DNA of 64,000 bases from Extensimonas sp963708545 (lineage in GTDB: Bacteria; Pseudomonadota; Gammaproteobacteria; Burkholderiales; Burkholderiaceae_C), in contig CAVPUD010000082.1 in NCBI GenBank assembly GCA_963708545.1, forward strand, positions 7,912 to 71,911. Direction: 5' to 3'. Positions 27,838-38,986 of this stretch are shown one piece after another (position 1 is the stretch's first letter; each line of letters starts with the position of its first letter). Both the position numbers and the translations under genes were made by a program. A model generated the notes under the pieces. It had not been told where the DNA came from, made no database searches, and saw nothing but the letters and a program-made list of their open reading frames with translations.

Positions 27838-28950
27838 ATGCCAGTGAAGCCAAAAATCCGCGTGATCGTGGTCGATGACTCGGCGCTGGTGCGCAGCCTG
27901 CTGGCCGAGATCATCAACCGCCAGCCGGACATGGAGTGCATAGGCACGGCCAACGATCCGCTGATCGCGCGCGAGATGATCCGCGAGCGCAACCCCGACG
28001 TGATCACGCTCGATGTCGAAATGCCGCGCATGGACGGCATCGACTTCCTCGAGCGCCTCATGCGCCTGCGCCCCATGCCGGTGCTGATGGTCTCCACGCT
28101 CACGCAGCGCGGCGCCGAGGTTACGATCCGCGCGCTCGAACTCGGCGCAGTGGACTTCGTCGCCAAGCCGCGCGTCGGCCTCGCGAGTGGCATCAACGCG
28201 CTCGCCGACGAGATCGTCGAAAAAATCCGCATTGCCGCGCAAGCCCACGTGCATAGACTGCCCGTCAAGGCCTTGGTGCCGAGTAAGGCCGCTGCAGCAC
28301 CACAGGCACAGGCCAGCGCGCCGCCTGCGCCGCCCTTGGGCCACCGCATATCCACCGAAAAGCTCATCGCCATCGGTGCCTCGACGGGAGGCACCGAGGC
28401 CATCAAGGAAGTGCTGATGCCCATGCCCGCAGATGCGCCGGCCATCGTCATCACGCAGCACATGCCGCCGGGCTTCACCACGAGTTTCGCCGCGCGCCTG
28501 GACAGCCTGTGCCGCATCGGCGTCAAGGAGGCCGAAAACGGCGAGCGCATCCTGCCGGGTCACGCCTACATCGCACCCGGCGGCAGGCAGTTCCGCGTCG
28601 CGCGCAGCGGTGCCAACTATGTCGCCGTGGTCGAAGACGCTCCGCCCGTGAACCGACACAAGCCTTCGGTCGAGGTGCTGTTCAAGTCGGTCGCGGCCGC
28701 CGCCGGGCCCAATGCCTACGGCATCATGCTCACTGGCATGGGCAACGACGGCGCCGCCGCGATGCGCGAGATGAAAGACGCCGGCGCCTACAACTTCGTG
28801 CAGGACGAGGCCACCTGCGTCGTCTTTGGTATGCCGCGCGAAGCCATCGCCCACGGCGCCGCCGACGAGGTGCTGCCGCTGCAGCAAATCACCCCCGCGT
28901 TGCTCGCGCGTCTGCGCAGCAGCACCGACCGGCTACACCACCGGATTTGA
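27838..28950 (+). CDS. cheB: Chemotaxis methylesterase/response regulator CheB
   Basis: Removes receptor methyl groups when phosphorylated by CheA; 370 residues. Receiver domain (1-125) has D13/D14 and phospho-acceptor D59 (TLDVEMPRMDG). After an Ala/Pro linker, the methylesterase domain (about 175-365) has the catalytic serine in IGASTGG, histidine in ITQHMPPGF and aspartate in MGNDGAAAM. The ATG at 27838 is 22 bases after cheD; the ribosome site is poor. This is the last recognised gene of the chemotaxis block here. Confidence 0.95.
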   Translation: MPVKPKIRVIVVDDSALVRSLLAEIINRQPDMECIGTANDPLIAREMIRERNPDVITLDVEMPRMDGIDFLERLMRLRPMPVLMVSTLTQRGAEVTIRALELGAVDFVAKPRVGLASGINALADEIVEKIRIAAQAHVHRLPVKALVPSKAAAAPQAQASAPPAPPLGHRISTEKLIAIGASTGGTEAIKEVLMPMPADAPAIVITQHMPPGFTTSFAARLDSLCRIGVKEAENGERILPGHAYIAPGGRQFRVARSGANYVAVVEDAPPVNRHKPSVEVLFKSVAAAAGPNAYGIMLTGMGNDGAAAMREMKDAGAYNFVQDEATCVVFGMPREAIAHGAADEVLPLQQITPALLARLRSSTDRLHHRI

Positions 28951-28995
28951 GCAACCCTGCAGCGTTTGCGGGGCGCTACCCTATTGCTCTGTTTT

Positions 28996-29055
28996 GAGGA
29001 GCTGGTAGCGCTTTTCTGGTCTGCCAAAAGTGCCGATTTTGCTTGTATTTTTGGG
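28996..29055 (+). repeat. Comamonadaceae-type intergenic repeat, copy D
   Basis: Stretch in the gap between the convergent cheB and radA stops, beginning GGAGCTGGTAGCGCTT and ending TGCCGATTTTGCTTG plus a T-rich end. It aligns with copies A, B and C. Located where a terminator would be expected. Confidence 0.6.
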
Positions 29056-29061
29056 GCCCCT

Positions 29062-30441
29062 TCAGCCGAGTCCGCGGACCACTTCCAGCGCCTCTTCCAC
29101 GCGCTCGACAGCATGGATGGCGAGGCCCGCGATAGGCTTTTTGGGTGCGTTCGCCTTGGGCACCACGGCCACGCTGAAGCCCAGTTTGGCGGCTTCGCGC
29201 AAGCGTTCCTGGCCGCGCGGCGCGGGACGCACTTCGCCCGCGAGGCCGACCTCGCCGAACGCAAAAAAACCCTTTGGCAGCGCTTTGCCGCGCAGGCTCG
29301 AAGTGATCGCGAGCAACACGGCGAGGTCGGACGCGGGCTCGCTGATGCGCACGCCGCCGACGGCGTTCACGAACACGTCCTGGTCGGCGCAGGCCACGCC
29401 CGCGTGGCGGTGCAGCACGGCCAGCAGCATGGCTAGGCGGTCGCGGTCCAGCCCCACGCTCAGGCGCCGCGGGCTCGGGCCGCCGCTGTCCACCAGGGCC
29501 TGGATTTCGACCAGCATGGGGCGCGTGCCTTCGAGCGTGACGAGCACGCAGCTGCCGGGAACGGGAGTGCTGTGTTGGCTCAGGAAAATGGCACTCGGGT
29601 TGCTCACGCCCTTGAGGCCGCGCTCGGTCATCGCGAACACGCCGATCTCGTTGACCGCGCCGAAGCGGTTTTTGATGGCCCGCACGAGGCGGAACGGGCT
29701 GTGCGTGTCGCCCTCGAAATACAGCACGGTATCGACCATGTGCTCGAGCACGCGCGGGCCGGCCAGCGCGCCTTCCTTGGTCACGTGCCCGACGAGCACC
29801 ACGGCCATGCCCGAGGACTTGGCTGCGCGCGTGAGGTGCGCCGCGCACTCGCGCACCTGCGCGACCGAGCCCGGCGCCGAGCTGAGCTGGTCGGAATACA
29901 CGGTCTGGATCGAGTCGATCACCACCACGGCGGGTTGGTGCGCGTCCATGGTGGCGAGGATTTTTTCGAGCTGGATTTCGGCCAGCACCTTCACGGGGCT
30001 GTGTTCGAGCCCGAGCCGGCGCGCGCGCAGCGCCACCTGCGCGCCGCTTTCTTCTCCCGTCACGTACAGCGTGGGCAGGCCCGTGCGCTGCAGCGCGTCC
30101 AGGGCCTGCAGCAGCAGGGTGGACTTGCCTATGCCCGGGTCGCCGCCGATCAGCACCACGCCGCCTTCGACGATGCCGCCGCCGAGCACGCGGTCCAGCT
30201 CCTCGAGGCCGCTCGCCGTGCGCGCGAAGTCGCGCGCCTCGATCGCTGCGAGCGGCTGCACGGCCTGCGATTGCGCGAGCCCCGCAAAGGTGGCGGCGCT
30301 GTAGCGGTTCTTGCCGGTCTCGGCCTCGGCCGCGGTTTCGACGAGCGTATTCCAGGCGCCGCAGGACGGGCACTTACCGAGCCAGCGCGGGCTCGTACCG
30401 CCGCAGGCGCTGCAGGTGAATAGGGTCTTTTCTTTGGCCAT
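29062..30441 (-). CDS. radA: DNA repair ATPase RadA/Sms
   Basis: RecA-like ATPase of 459 residues that processes recombination intermediates by branch migration. Order: zinc finger CSACGGTSPRWLGKCPSCG (10-28), Walker A GGDPGIGKST (about 100), Walker B VVVIDSIQT, the RadA-specific KNRFG motif (about 258) and a C-terminal Lon-protease-like domain (from about 285). The ATG at 30441 is directly before the zinc finger, as in the family. It is 44 bases downstream of a sensor-kinase gene on the same strand. Confidence 0.96.
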   Translation of the reverse strand: MAKEKTLFTCSACGGTSPRWLGKCPSCGAWNTLVETAAEAETGKNRYSAATFAGLAQSQAVQPLAAIEARDFARTASGLEELDRVLGGGIVEGGVVLIGGDPGIGKSTLLLQALDALQRTGLPTLYVTGEESGAQVALRARRLGLEHSPVKVLAEIQLEKILATMDAHQPAVVVIDSIQTVYSDQLSSAPGSVAQVRECAAHLTRAAKSSGMAVVLVGHVTKEGALAGPRVLEHMVDTVLYFEGDTHSPFRLVRAIKNRFGAVNEIGVFAMTERGLKGVSNPSAIFLSQHSTPVPGSCVLVTLEGTRPMLVEIQALVDSGGPSPRRLSVGLDRDRLAMLLAVLHRHAGVACADQDVFVNAVGGVRISEPASDLAVLLAITSSLRGKALPKGFFAFGEVGLAGEVRPAPRGQERLREAAKLGFSVAVVPKANAPKKPIAGLAIHAVERVEEALEVVRGLG

Positions 30442-30485
30442 GGGGGCAGGAATACGCGACGGGGCGAGAGCTTGCAGGCGCGGCA

Positions 30486-31970
30486 CTATAGAGCATCGCC
30501 CGTGGGGCTGTCTTGCTGCACGGGCAGCGCCGCAAAGCGCACGGCAAAGCGCGCGCCCGGCGGGCGGCGGCCCGGGTGCGCGTCTTCGAGTAGCACCTGC
30601 GTGCCGTGCTGGCGTGCAATCTCGCGCACGATGGGCAGGCCCAGGCCCGAGCCGTCGGCCTCGTTGCCGAGCGCACGGTAAAAGGGCTGGAACACGAGCT
30701 CGCGCTCGGCCTCGGGCACGCCGGGCCCCGAGTCCTCGACTTGCAGCAGCACGACCTGGCTCGGCGGATCTGCGAGCACGCGCGCGGTGACCACGCCGGG
30801 CTGCACGGCGCTCGACGGGGTGTAATTGATCGCGTTGTCGAGCAGGTTGCGCACCAGCTCCTTGAGCAGCGTGGGGTTGCCCCGCACCCACACGCCGGGC
30901 GCCGTGGGCGGGGCGCCGTCGTAGCCCAGGTCGAGGTGCTTGTCGAGCGCGCGCGGCACCGAGTCGCGCACCGCTTCCATGGTCAGGCGCGCGAGGTTGC
31001 AGGGCTGGTGCGCGAGGCGCGCGCCACTGGCCTCGGCACGCGCGAGCGCGAGCAGCTGGTTCACCGTGTGCGTGGCGCGCACGCTCGCGCGCCCGATCTG
31101 CTGCAGCGAGCGCTTGAGGTCTTCGGTGCTCGTGCCTTCGCGCTGCGCCAGGTCGGCCTGCATGCGCAGGCCCGCGAGCGGCGTCTTGAGCTGGTGCGCG
31201 GCGTCGGCGAGAAAGCGCTTTTGCGTCGCGATGGAGTCGTCGAGCCGCGTGAGCAGGTCGTTCACCGAGGCCACGAGCGGCGCCACCTCGAGCGGCACCG
31301 TGCGCTCGTCGAGCGGGCTCAGGTCGTCGGGGCGACGCGCACGGATGCGCTGCTCGATCTGGCTCAGCGGCTGGATGCCGCGCGCGAGCGCCAGCCACAC
31401 CAGCAGCACCGCGAGCGGCAGGATCACGAATTGCGGCAGCATCACGCCCTTGACGATTTCCGTCGCGAGCATGCTGCGCTTTTCGCGCGTCTCGGCCACC
31501 TGCACCAGAGCCAGCGCGGGCTCGCCTTGCATGGCCGGCAGCGCGAGCGGCACCCAGACCGCGGCCACGCGGATGTCTGCGCCGCGCAGCTCGTCGTCGC
31601 GCAGCCACACCGCATCGACGGCATCGGCGCCCGCGTGCGCATCGGGTTGCGGCAGGCTCGCGTCGCCCGCGAGCAGTACCCCGCCGGGCGCAAGCACCTG
31701 GTAATACACGGTGTCGGCAGCGTCGGCGCGCAACAGTTCATAGGCCGGCTGCGGCAAATGGAACTGCGCCTTGCCCTGCGCCACGCTCACGAGCTGGGCC
31801 AGCGTCTGCGCGTGGTGCTCGAGCGCACGGTCGAAGGGCTTGTTCGCGAGCGTCTGCGCGACCACCCAGGTCAGCGCGAGGCTCAGCGGCCACAAGAGCA
31901 GCAGCGGCGTGAGCATCCAGTCGAGGATTTCACCAAACAGCGAGCGCTGCGTGCGCTGGAAGATTTTCAA
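30486..31970 (-). CDS. TctE/QseC-like membrane sensor histidine kinase
   Basis: Kinase of 494 residues. Membrane segment 1 (about 18-40), periplasmic sensor of the 2CSK_N type (about 41-165), membrane segment 2 (about 178-200), a HAMP-like linker, HisKA with H259 in DAAHQLKTPLAGLRMQ, and HATPase with NAINYTPSS, DSGPGVP and GSGLGLPIV. The pattern matches TctE kinases, which often govern uptake of tricarboxylates, but no tct transporter is adjacent. It follows its response-regulator gene by 72 bases. Confidence 0.9.
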   Translation of the reverse strand: MKIFQRTQRSLFGEILDWMLTPLLLLWPLSLALTWVVAQTLANKPFDRALEHHAQTLAQLVSVAQGKAQFHLPQPAYELLRADAADTVYYQVLAPGGVLLAGDASLPQPDAHAGADAVDAVWLRDDELRGADIRVAAVWVPLALPAMQGEPALALVQVAETREKRSMLATEIVKGVMLPQFVILPLAVLLVWLALARGIQPLSQIEQRIRARRPDDLSPLDERTVPLEVAPLVASVNDLLTRLDDSIATQKRFLADAAHQLKTPLAGLRMQADLAQREGTSTEDLKRSLQQIGRASVRATHTVNQLLALARAEASGARLAHQPCNLARLTMEAVRDSVPRALDKHLDLGYDGAPPTAPGVWVRGNPTLLKELVRNLLDNAINYTPSSAVQPGVVTARVLADPPSQVVLLQVEDSGPGVPEAERELVFQPFYRALGNEADGSGLGLPIVREIARQHGTQVLLEDAHPGRRPPGARFAVRFAALPVQQDSPTGDAL

Positions 31971-32042
31971 GGCCGTTGGTTTATGAGTAAAAACTGCCTT
32001 TCACGCCCGTATATAGTGCGTAAGCAGCTCTTGTTTTAAGAG

Positions 32043-32717
<675 letters not shown>

Positions 32718-32839
32718 GGGGCTCGTCTCTGGGGCGTTTTTCTCGCGCGATTGTGGCATGCGCCGTGTCGCCCCAGGCTGGGCGCATGCAGCGCACATGG
32801 TCCTGCTTACAATGCCGCGGCACAACCAGGGCACCCCGC

Positions 32840-33406
32840 ATGACCATCAAAAGCGATAAATGGATCCGCCGCATGGCCGAGCAGCACGGCATGATCGAAC
32901 CCTACGAGCCCGGCCAGGTGCGCGAGGTCGATGGGCGCAAGATCGTGAGCTACGGCACCAGCAGCTACGGCTACGACATCCGCTGCGCGCCCGAATTCAA
33001 GATTTTCACGAACATCCACAGCACCGTGGTCGATCCCAAGAACTTCGACGAAAAGAGCTTCGTCGATTTCCACGGTGAGGTGTGCATCATCCCGCCCAAC
33101 AGTTTTGCGCTCGCGCGCACCGTCGAATACTTCCGCATCCCGCGCAACGTGCTCACCATCTGCCTGGGCAAGAGCACCTACGCGCGCTGCGGCATCATCG
33201 TCAACGTCACCCCCTTCGAGCCCGAGTGGGAGGGCTACGTGACGCTCGAATTTTCCAACACCACGCCACTGCCCGCCAAAATTTACGCTGGCGAAGGCTG
33301 CGCGCAGGTGCTGTTTTTCGAGAGCGACGAGGTCTGCGAAACCAGCTACAAAGACCGCGGCGGCAAGTACCAGGGGCAGGTGGGGGTGACGCTGCCCAGG
33401 GCGTGA
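32840..33406 (+). CDS. dcd: dCTP deaminase
   Basis: Deaminates dCTP to dUTP, feeding thymidylate synthesis; 188 residues, the usual length. Conserved parts: SDKWIRRMA, SYGYDIRCAPEFKIF, GKSTYARCGIIVNVTPFEPEWEG and the catalytic glutamate region VTLEFSNTTPLPAKIYAGEG. The ATG at 32840 begins MTIKSDKWI as in homologues. It is divergent from the OmpR-type regulator gene. Confidence 0.96.
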   Translation: MTIKSDKWIRRMAEQHGMIEPYEPGQVREVDGRKIVSYGTSSYGYDIRCAPEFKIFTNIHSTVVDPKNFDEKSFVDFHGEVCIIPPNSFALARTVEYFRIPRNVLTICLGKSTYARCGIIVNVTPFEPEWEGYVTLEFSNTTPLPAKIYAGEGCAQVLFFESDEVCETSYKDRGGKYQGQVGVTLPRA

Positions 33407-33517
33407 GAAATACCTTCTGGGCACGCAGCGAAGAGGCGGCACCACCCGGCGTCGGGCTGTGCAATCGTGCGGCGGTATGATGCCGCGCGCGTGCTGCAGT
33501 GCGACAATAGCAAGTTC

Positions 33518-34993
<1,476 letters not shown>

Positions 34994-35393
34994 GCCAAGA
35001 AATTGGAGAAATTGGGGTCAGAGAAATTGGGGTCAGATTCCAATTCTGGGCGTAATTGATGAGGCCAAGGGCGGGTGCCGGGATTTGCGCCCGGCGGCGC
35101 ACCTACTTTTCTTGTCTCGCCAAGAAAAGTAGGCAAAAGAAGGCGACCCTGCTGTCTGCGTCCCTGTGCCCCTGATCGGCGCCCAGGGCAACCTGCGGTG
35201 CTCGCGCCCGGCGGGGTCGCGCGAAACTCGCTGCGCTGCGCTTCGCTCAAACAATCGCGCGCCCTTTATCCGCCGGGCGCTGCGCTCCTCGGCGCATACA
35301 GAAGGGCCAGGGAATACCACACGGGCCATCGCTGCGCTCGGCCCTTTGGGGGAAATTGGAATCTGACCCCAATTACCCTCAAAAACAATAGCA
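34994..35393. repeat. 400-base gene-free stretch filled by an inverted-repeat element
   Basis: Between rhlE and the apaH stop. A perfect 21-bp inverted repeat (35025-35045 and 35354-35374, each carrying GGGGTCAGATTCC or its complement) bounds about 308 bases. Extra partial copies of AATTGG lie at 35001-35023. Inside is a perfect 12-bp hairpin (35102-35133) and GC-rich low-complexity sequence; no open frame looks like a real protein. It is a non-coding, possibly once mobile, element. Confidence 0.75.
35102..35133. other. 12-bp hairpin inside the inverted-repeat element
   Basis: CCTACTTTTCTT pairs perfectly with AAGAAAAGTAGG across an 8-base loop. The word CTACTTTTCTT-loop-AAGAAAAGTAG is, from memory, a common intergenic repeat in Burkholderiales and Xanthomonas. 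A/T-rich arms could also end transcription on either strand. Confidence 0.7.
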
Positions 35394-36245
35394 TCACGCG
35401 CCCGGCTTTTGCGCCTGCGCACACCGCACCTGTACCAGCTCACGCTCGGCCAGGGTGTGGCCGAAGCGCACCGCGCTCAGGGCGCCGCCCCAGACGCAGC
35501 CGGTGTCGAGCGCGAGCAGGTCGGGGCGGTTGAGCCAGCCCAGCGTGGACCAATGGCCGAACGCGATGGGCTGACCCGCTGTGCGCCGCCCGGGCACGTC
35601 GAACCAGGGCAGCAGGCCCGGCGGGGCGGCGCTGGCGCTTTCGGTGCTCGAAAAATCCATGGTGCCTTGTGGCGTGCAAAAGCGCAGGCGGGTGAGCGCA
35701 TTGACGATTACGCGCAGGCGCTCTACGCCGTGCAGGCGGTCGTGCCATTGGGCGGGCGTATTGCCGTACATCTGGCGCAGGAAGTCGCCGAGGTCGGCGC
35801 TGCGCAGTACGGCGTGCACCTCGTCGGCCAGCGCCAGCGTGTCCTGCGCGCTCCACTGCGGCAGCACGCCTGCGTGCACGAGCAGCAGAGTTTCCGTCGC
35901 TGCGCCATGCACATGCCGGCGCGCGAGTGGCTGCTGGCGCAGCCAGTCGAGCAGAGCCGCGCGGTCGGGCGCGTCGAGCAATTCCTGCAAGGTGTCCTGG
36001 CGCCCGAGTTTGCGCGCGCCGTGCGCCACTGCGAGCAGGTGCAGGTCGTGGTTGCCCAGCAGCGGGCGCAGTGCGTCGCCGTGCGCCATACAGCGGCGCA
36101 GCACTGCGGCCGAATCGGGCCCGCGGTTGACCAGGTCGCCGAGTAGATAGACGGTGTCGCGGCTCGGGGAAAAGCCGATCAACTCGAGCAATTGCCCCAG
36201 GGCGCGGTCGCAGCCCTGCACGTCGCCGATACAGTAAAGTGCCAT
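35394..36245 (-). CDS. apaH: Symmetrical diadenosine tetraphosphatase ApaH
   Basis: Hydrolyses Ap4A to two ADP and acts in removal of NpnN caps from RNA; 283 residues. Calcineurin-like metal motifs: GDVQGCD (about 7), GDLVNRGPDS (about 37), GNHDLHLLA (about 65) and VHAGVLPQW (about 122). The ATG at 36245 (MALYCIGDVQGC) matches the family start; another ATG nine bases upstream (36254) is possible. Divergent, only 25 bases from the next gene. Confidence 0.92.
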   Translation of the reverse strand: MALYCIGDVQGCDRALGQLLELIGFSPSRDTVYLLGDLVNRGPDSAAVLRRCMAHGDALRPLLGNHDLHLLAVAHGARKLGRQDTLQELLDAPDRAALLDWLRQQPLARRHVHGAATETLLLVHAGVLPQWSAQDTLALADEVHAVLRSADLGDFLRQMYGNTPAQWHDRLHGVERLRVIVNALTRLRFCTPQGTMDFSSTESASAAPPGLLPWFDVPGRRTAGQPIAFGHWSTLGWLNRPDLLALDTGCVWGGALSAVRFGHTLAERELVQVRCAQAQKPGA

Positions 36246-36270
36246 GGTGTTCATTTCTTAACGAATCTCT

Positions 36271-37581
36271 ATGGATTTTCTGCTGATCGCGCTGCTGACG
36301 CTGCTCAATGGCGTGTTCGCGATGTCCGAGCTCGCGCTCGCGTCGAGCCGCAAGCAGCGCCTCGTTGCCATGGCCGAGGAGGGCGACAAGGGCGCGCAGG
36401 CGGCGCTCGCGCTGCTCGACGATCCGACGCAGTTCCTTTCGTCGGTGCAGGTGGGCATCACTTCGATAGGCATGCTCAACGGCATCATCGGCGAGGCCGC
36501 GTTCAGTAAACAACTCGCGCACTGGCTGCAAGGTCTGGGCATGGCTCCGGGCGCGGCGGGCGTTGCGGCTACGGCGCTGGTGGTCACGGTGATCACCTTC
36601 ATCACCATCGTGTTCGGCGAGCTCGTGCCCAAGCGTCTGGGGCAGCTCTACCCTGAGGCCGCGGCGCGGCTGATCGCGCGGCCCATGACCTGGGTGGCGC
36701 GCGTGGCCAAGCCTTTCGTGCGCCTGCTCGCGCTTTCCACGCAGGCCGTGTTGCGCCTGCTGCGCGTCGATGATTCGGCCGTGCGTTCCATGACCGAGGA
36801 GGAGATCATCGCGAGCCTCGAAGAGGGCCGCGCCGCGGGCGTGATCGAGCACCACGAGCACCAGATGGTGCGCAATGTGTTTCACCTCGACGACCGCCCG
36901 CTGACCTCGCTCATGGTGCCGCGCACCGACGTGCAGTGGCTGGACGCGCACGCGTCCGTGGCCGAGTGCTTGCGCTTCATCGCGCAGGGCGAGCGCGCGC
37001 ATTCGTGGTATCCCGTGTGCCGCGGCTCGCTCGACGAGGTGGTCGGCATCATCAGCGTGGCGCGCCTGCTCGCGCTCGGGCTTGAGACGCCCAGCAGCAT
37101 CGAAGCGCATGTGCAGCCCGCCGTCTTCGTGCCCGAAACGCTCACGGGCCTGGAGCTGCTCGAGCAATTCCGCAAGCGCGCTGGGCGCATGGTGTTCGTG
37201 GTCGATGAATACGGTGTGGTGCAAGGCATCATGACGCCGCATGACTTGCTCGAAGCCATCACCGGCGAACTGCAGCCCGGCGCCGCAAGCGAGGCCTGGG
37301 CCACGCAGCGCGAAGACGGCAGCTGGCTGCTCGACGGCCTCATGCCCGTGAACGAGCTCAAGGCGCGGCTGGGCATACGCGAGCTGCCAGACGAGGAGCG
37401 CGCGCGCTACAACACCCTCGCAGGGCTGCTGTTGGCCGAGTCGGGCCACTTGCCGGTCGTGGGCGAGCGCATCGGCTGCGCGGGCTGGGTGTTCGAGGTG
37501 GTGGACCTCGATGGCAAGCGCATCGACAAGGTGCTGGCCCAGCTGCAGCCGCCCGCGATCGACCATGCAGAGGGTGAATAG
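36271..37581 (+). CDS. CNNM/CorC-type membrane protein (HlyC/CorC family)
   Basis: Membrane protein of 436 residues. An N-terminal DUF21/CNNM domain of about three to four helices (1-165, with TFITIVFGELVPKRLGQLYP) is followed by paired CBS domains (about 205-325, LMVPRTDVQWLD and FVVDEYGVVQGIMTPHDLLE) and a CorC_HlyC domain (about 345-430, DGLMPVNELKARL, TLAGLLLAESGHLP). Members are linked to magnesium or cobalt export and resistance; the old name hemolysin is misleading. Start at 36271 gives the typical MDFLLIALLTLLNGVFAMSE opening. Confidence 0.9.
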   Translation: MDFLLIALLTLLNGVFAMSELALASSRKQRLVAMAEEGDKGAQAALALLDDPTQFLSSVQVGITSIGMLNGIIGEAAFSKQLAHWLQGLGMAPGAAGVAATALVVTVITFITIVFGELVPKRLGQLYPEAAARLIARPMTWVARVAKPFVRLLALSTQAVLRLLRVDDSAVRSMTEEEIIASLEEGRAAGVIEHHEHQMVRNVFHLDDRPLTSLMVPRTDVQWLDAHASVAECLRFIAQGERAHSWYPVCRGSLDEVVGIISVARLLALGLETPSSIEAHVQPAVFVPETLTGLELLEQFRKRAGRMVFVVDEYGVVQGIMTPHDLLEAITGELQPGAASEAWATQREDGSWLLDGLMPVNELKARLGIRELPDEERARYNTLAGLLLAESGHLPVVGERIGCAGWVFEVVDLDGKRIDKVLAQLQPPAIDHAEGE

Positions 37582-37690
37582 CCAAAGCGCGCCGAAACAA
37601 GCGCAAACAAGGCTGCAGGATTGCTACAGATTTGTGTAACGCCCGGCGCTTACACTGCGCCCATCCGGCAATTTTTGAAGGATTTTGTCC

Positions 37691-38269
37691 ATGCATTTCC
37701 CCACCTTGCGTACGCTGACCTTGGCCGTGCTTGCCGGGAGCATGCTTTTGACGGGCTGCACGGCCACAGGCGAAACGGACACGGCGCCCAACACCGCGGC
37801 GCGCGTGGCGCTCGATGCCGAAGTGAGCGACACGCTGAATCGCCTCTACAAAGTCGCACCCGACGCGCGCGAGATGGTGGCCAAGGCCGCCGGGGTGCTG
37901 GTGTTCCCTTCGGTCATAGGCGGCAGCTTTGTCGTCGGTGGCGGCTATGGGCGCGGCGCCATGCTCGTGGACGGGCGCACCCAGGGCTACTACAGCCTGG
38001 GCACGGGCTCCATAGGCTGGCAGATCGGCGCGCAGTCCAAGTCCGTCATCTATGTGTTCAACACCCGCGAAGCCCTGGCGAAGTTCCTCGACAGCACGGG
38101 CTGGGTGGCCGGCGTCGATGCCAGCGTGGCCGTGGCCCACATCGGCGCCAATGGCCGCATAGACAGCGAAACCATCAGGCAGCCCGTGGTCGGCTTCGTC
38201 ATGAACAATGCCGGACTCGAGGCCGGCGTGTCGCTGCAGGGCACGAAGATTTCGCGCATCAGCCTGTGA
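37691..38269 (+). CDS. SYLF/YSC84-domain lipoprotein, copy 1
   Basis: Secreted lipoprotein of 192 residues. Signal peptide with lipobox LLTGC (cysteine at about residue 23), then a SYLF domain: LYKVAPDAREMVAKAAGVLVFPSV, GGSFVVGGGYGRG, GYYSLGTGSIGWQIGAQSKS. SYLF domains bind lipid, but the bacterial role is unknown. It begins a tandem duplication: the next gene has the same length and is highly similar over the whole mature part. Confidence 0.9.
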   Translation: MHFPTLRTLTLAVLAGSMLLTGCTATGETDTAPNTAARVALDAEVSDTLNRLYKVAPDAREMVAKAAGVLVFPSVIGGSFVVGGGYGRGAMLVDGRTQGYYSLGTGSIGWQIGAQSKSVIYVFNTREALAKFLDSTGWVAGVDASVAVAHIGANGRIDSETIRQPVVGFVMNNAGLEAGVSLQGTKISRISL

Positions 38270-38371
38270 GCGCGCTGCTTGCGCGAAATGCGGGGAATGT
38301 GGGCTTTTTGGGTGCTGCGCGGCGCCGAGTATGATCTGATGTGTTTTTCCACTGAGCAAAGGATTTTGACC

Positions 38372-38950
38372 ATGCGTTCTTCCATCTTGCGTACTTTTGC
38401 GCTGGCCACCGTGGCTGGCAGCATGTTCTTGGCGGGGTGTACCACCACCGGTGAGAAGGACACGGCGTCCAAAACCTCGGCGCGTGCGGCGCTCGACGCC
38501 GACGTGAATGCCGCGCTGAACCGGCTCTACAAGGTGTCGCCCGATGCGCGCGAGATGGTGGCCAAGTCCGCCGGCGTGCTGGTGTTCCCTTCGGTGGTCG
38601 GTGGCAGCTTCGTGGTCGGCGGTGAATATGGCCGCGGCGCGCTGCTGCAGCGTGGCCGCATCCAGGGCTACTACAGCCTGGGCGCGGGCTCGTTCGGCTG
38701 GCAGATCGGCGCGCAGTCCAAGGCCATCATCTACGTCTTCAACACCAGCGACGCGCTGCAGAAGTTCCTCAGCAGCGAAGGCTGGGTGGCCGGTGTGGAT
38801 GCCACGGTGGCTGTGGCGCACATCGGCGCCAATGGCAGCATAGACAGCGAAACCGCCAAGCAGCCCGTGGTCGGCTTCGTGATGAGCAACGCCGGGCTCG
38901 AGGCCGGTGTGTCGCTGCAGGGCACGAAGATCACGAAGATCAAGCTCTGA
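38372..38950 (+). CDS. SYLF/YSC84-domain lipoprotein, copy 2
   Basis: Second copy, also 192 residues, with lipobox FLAGC and the same blocks (LYKVSPDAREMVAKSAGVLVFPSVVGG, GYYSLGAGSFGWQIGAQSKAI). Differences lie mainly in the signal peptide and a charged surface position (GGGYGRG in copy 1, GGEYGRG here). The ATG at 38372 is preceded by AAAGGATT. Its separate 102-base upstream gap could hold its own promoter. Confidence 0.9.
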   Translation: MRSSILRTFALATVAGSMFLAGCTTTGEKDTASKTSARAALDADVNAALNRLYKVSPDAREMVAKSAGVLVFPSVVGGSFVVGGEYGRGALLQRGRIQGYYSLGAGSFGWQIGAQSKAIIYVFNTSDALQKFLSSEGWVAGVDATVAVAHIGANGSIDSETAKQPVVGFVMSNAGLEAGVSLQGTKITKIKL

Positions 38951-38986
38951 GTTTGCTGCTTTGTGCTTGCGCCGCACTGACTTTGG

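Noticed and set aside
34994..35393. Short open frames inside the repeat element as genes
   Set aside because: They are low-complexity Arg/Ala-rich frames crossing the repeat ends, with no ribosome site or family resemblance.
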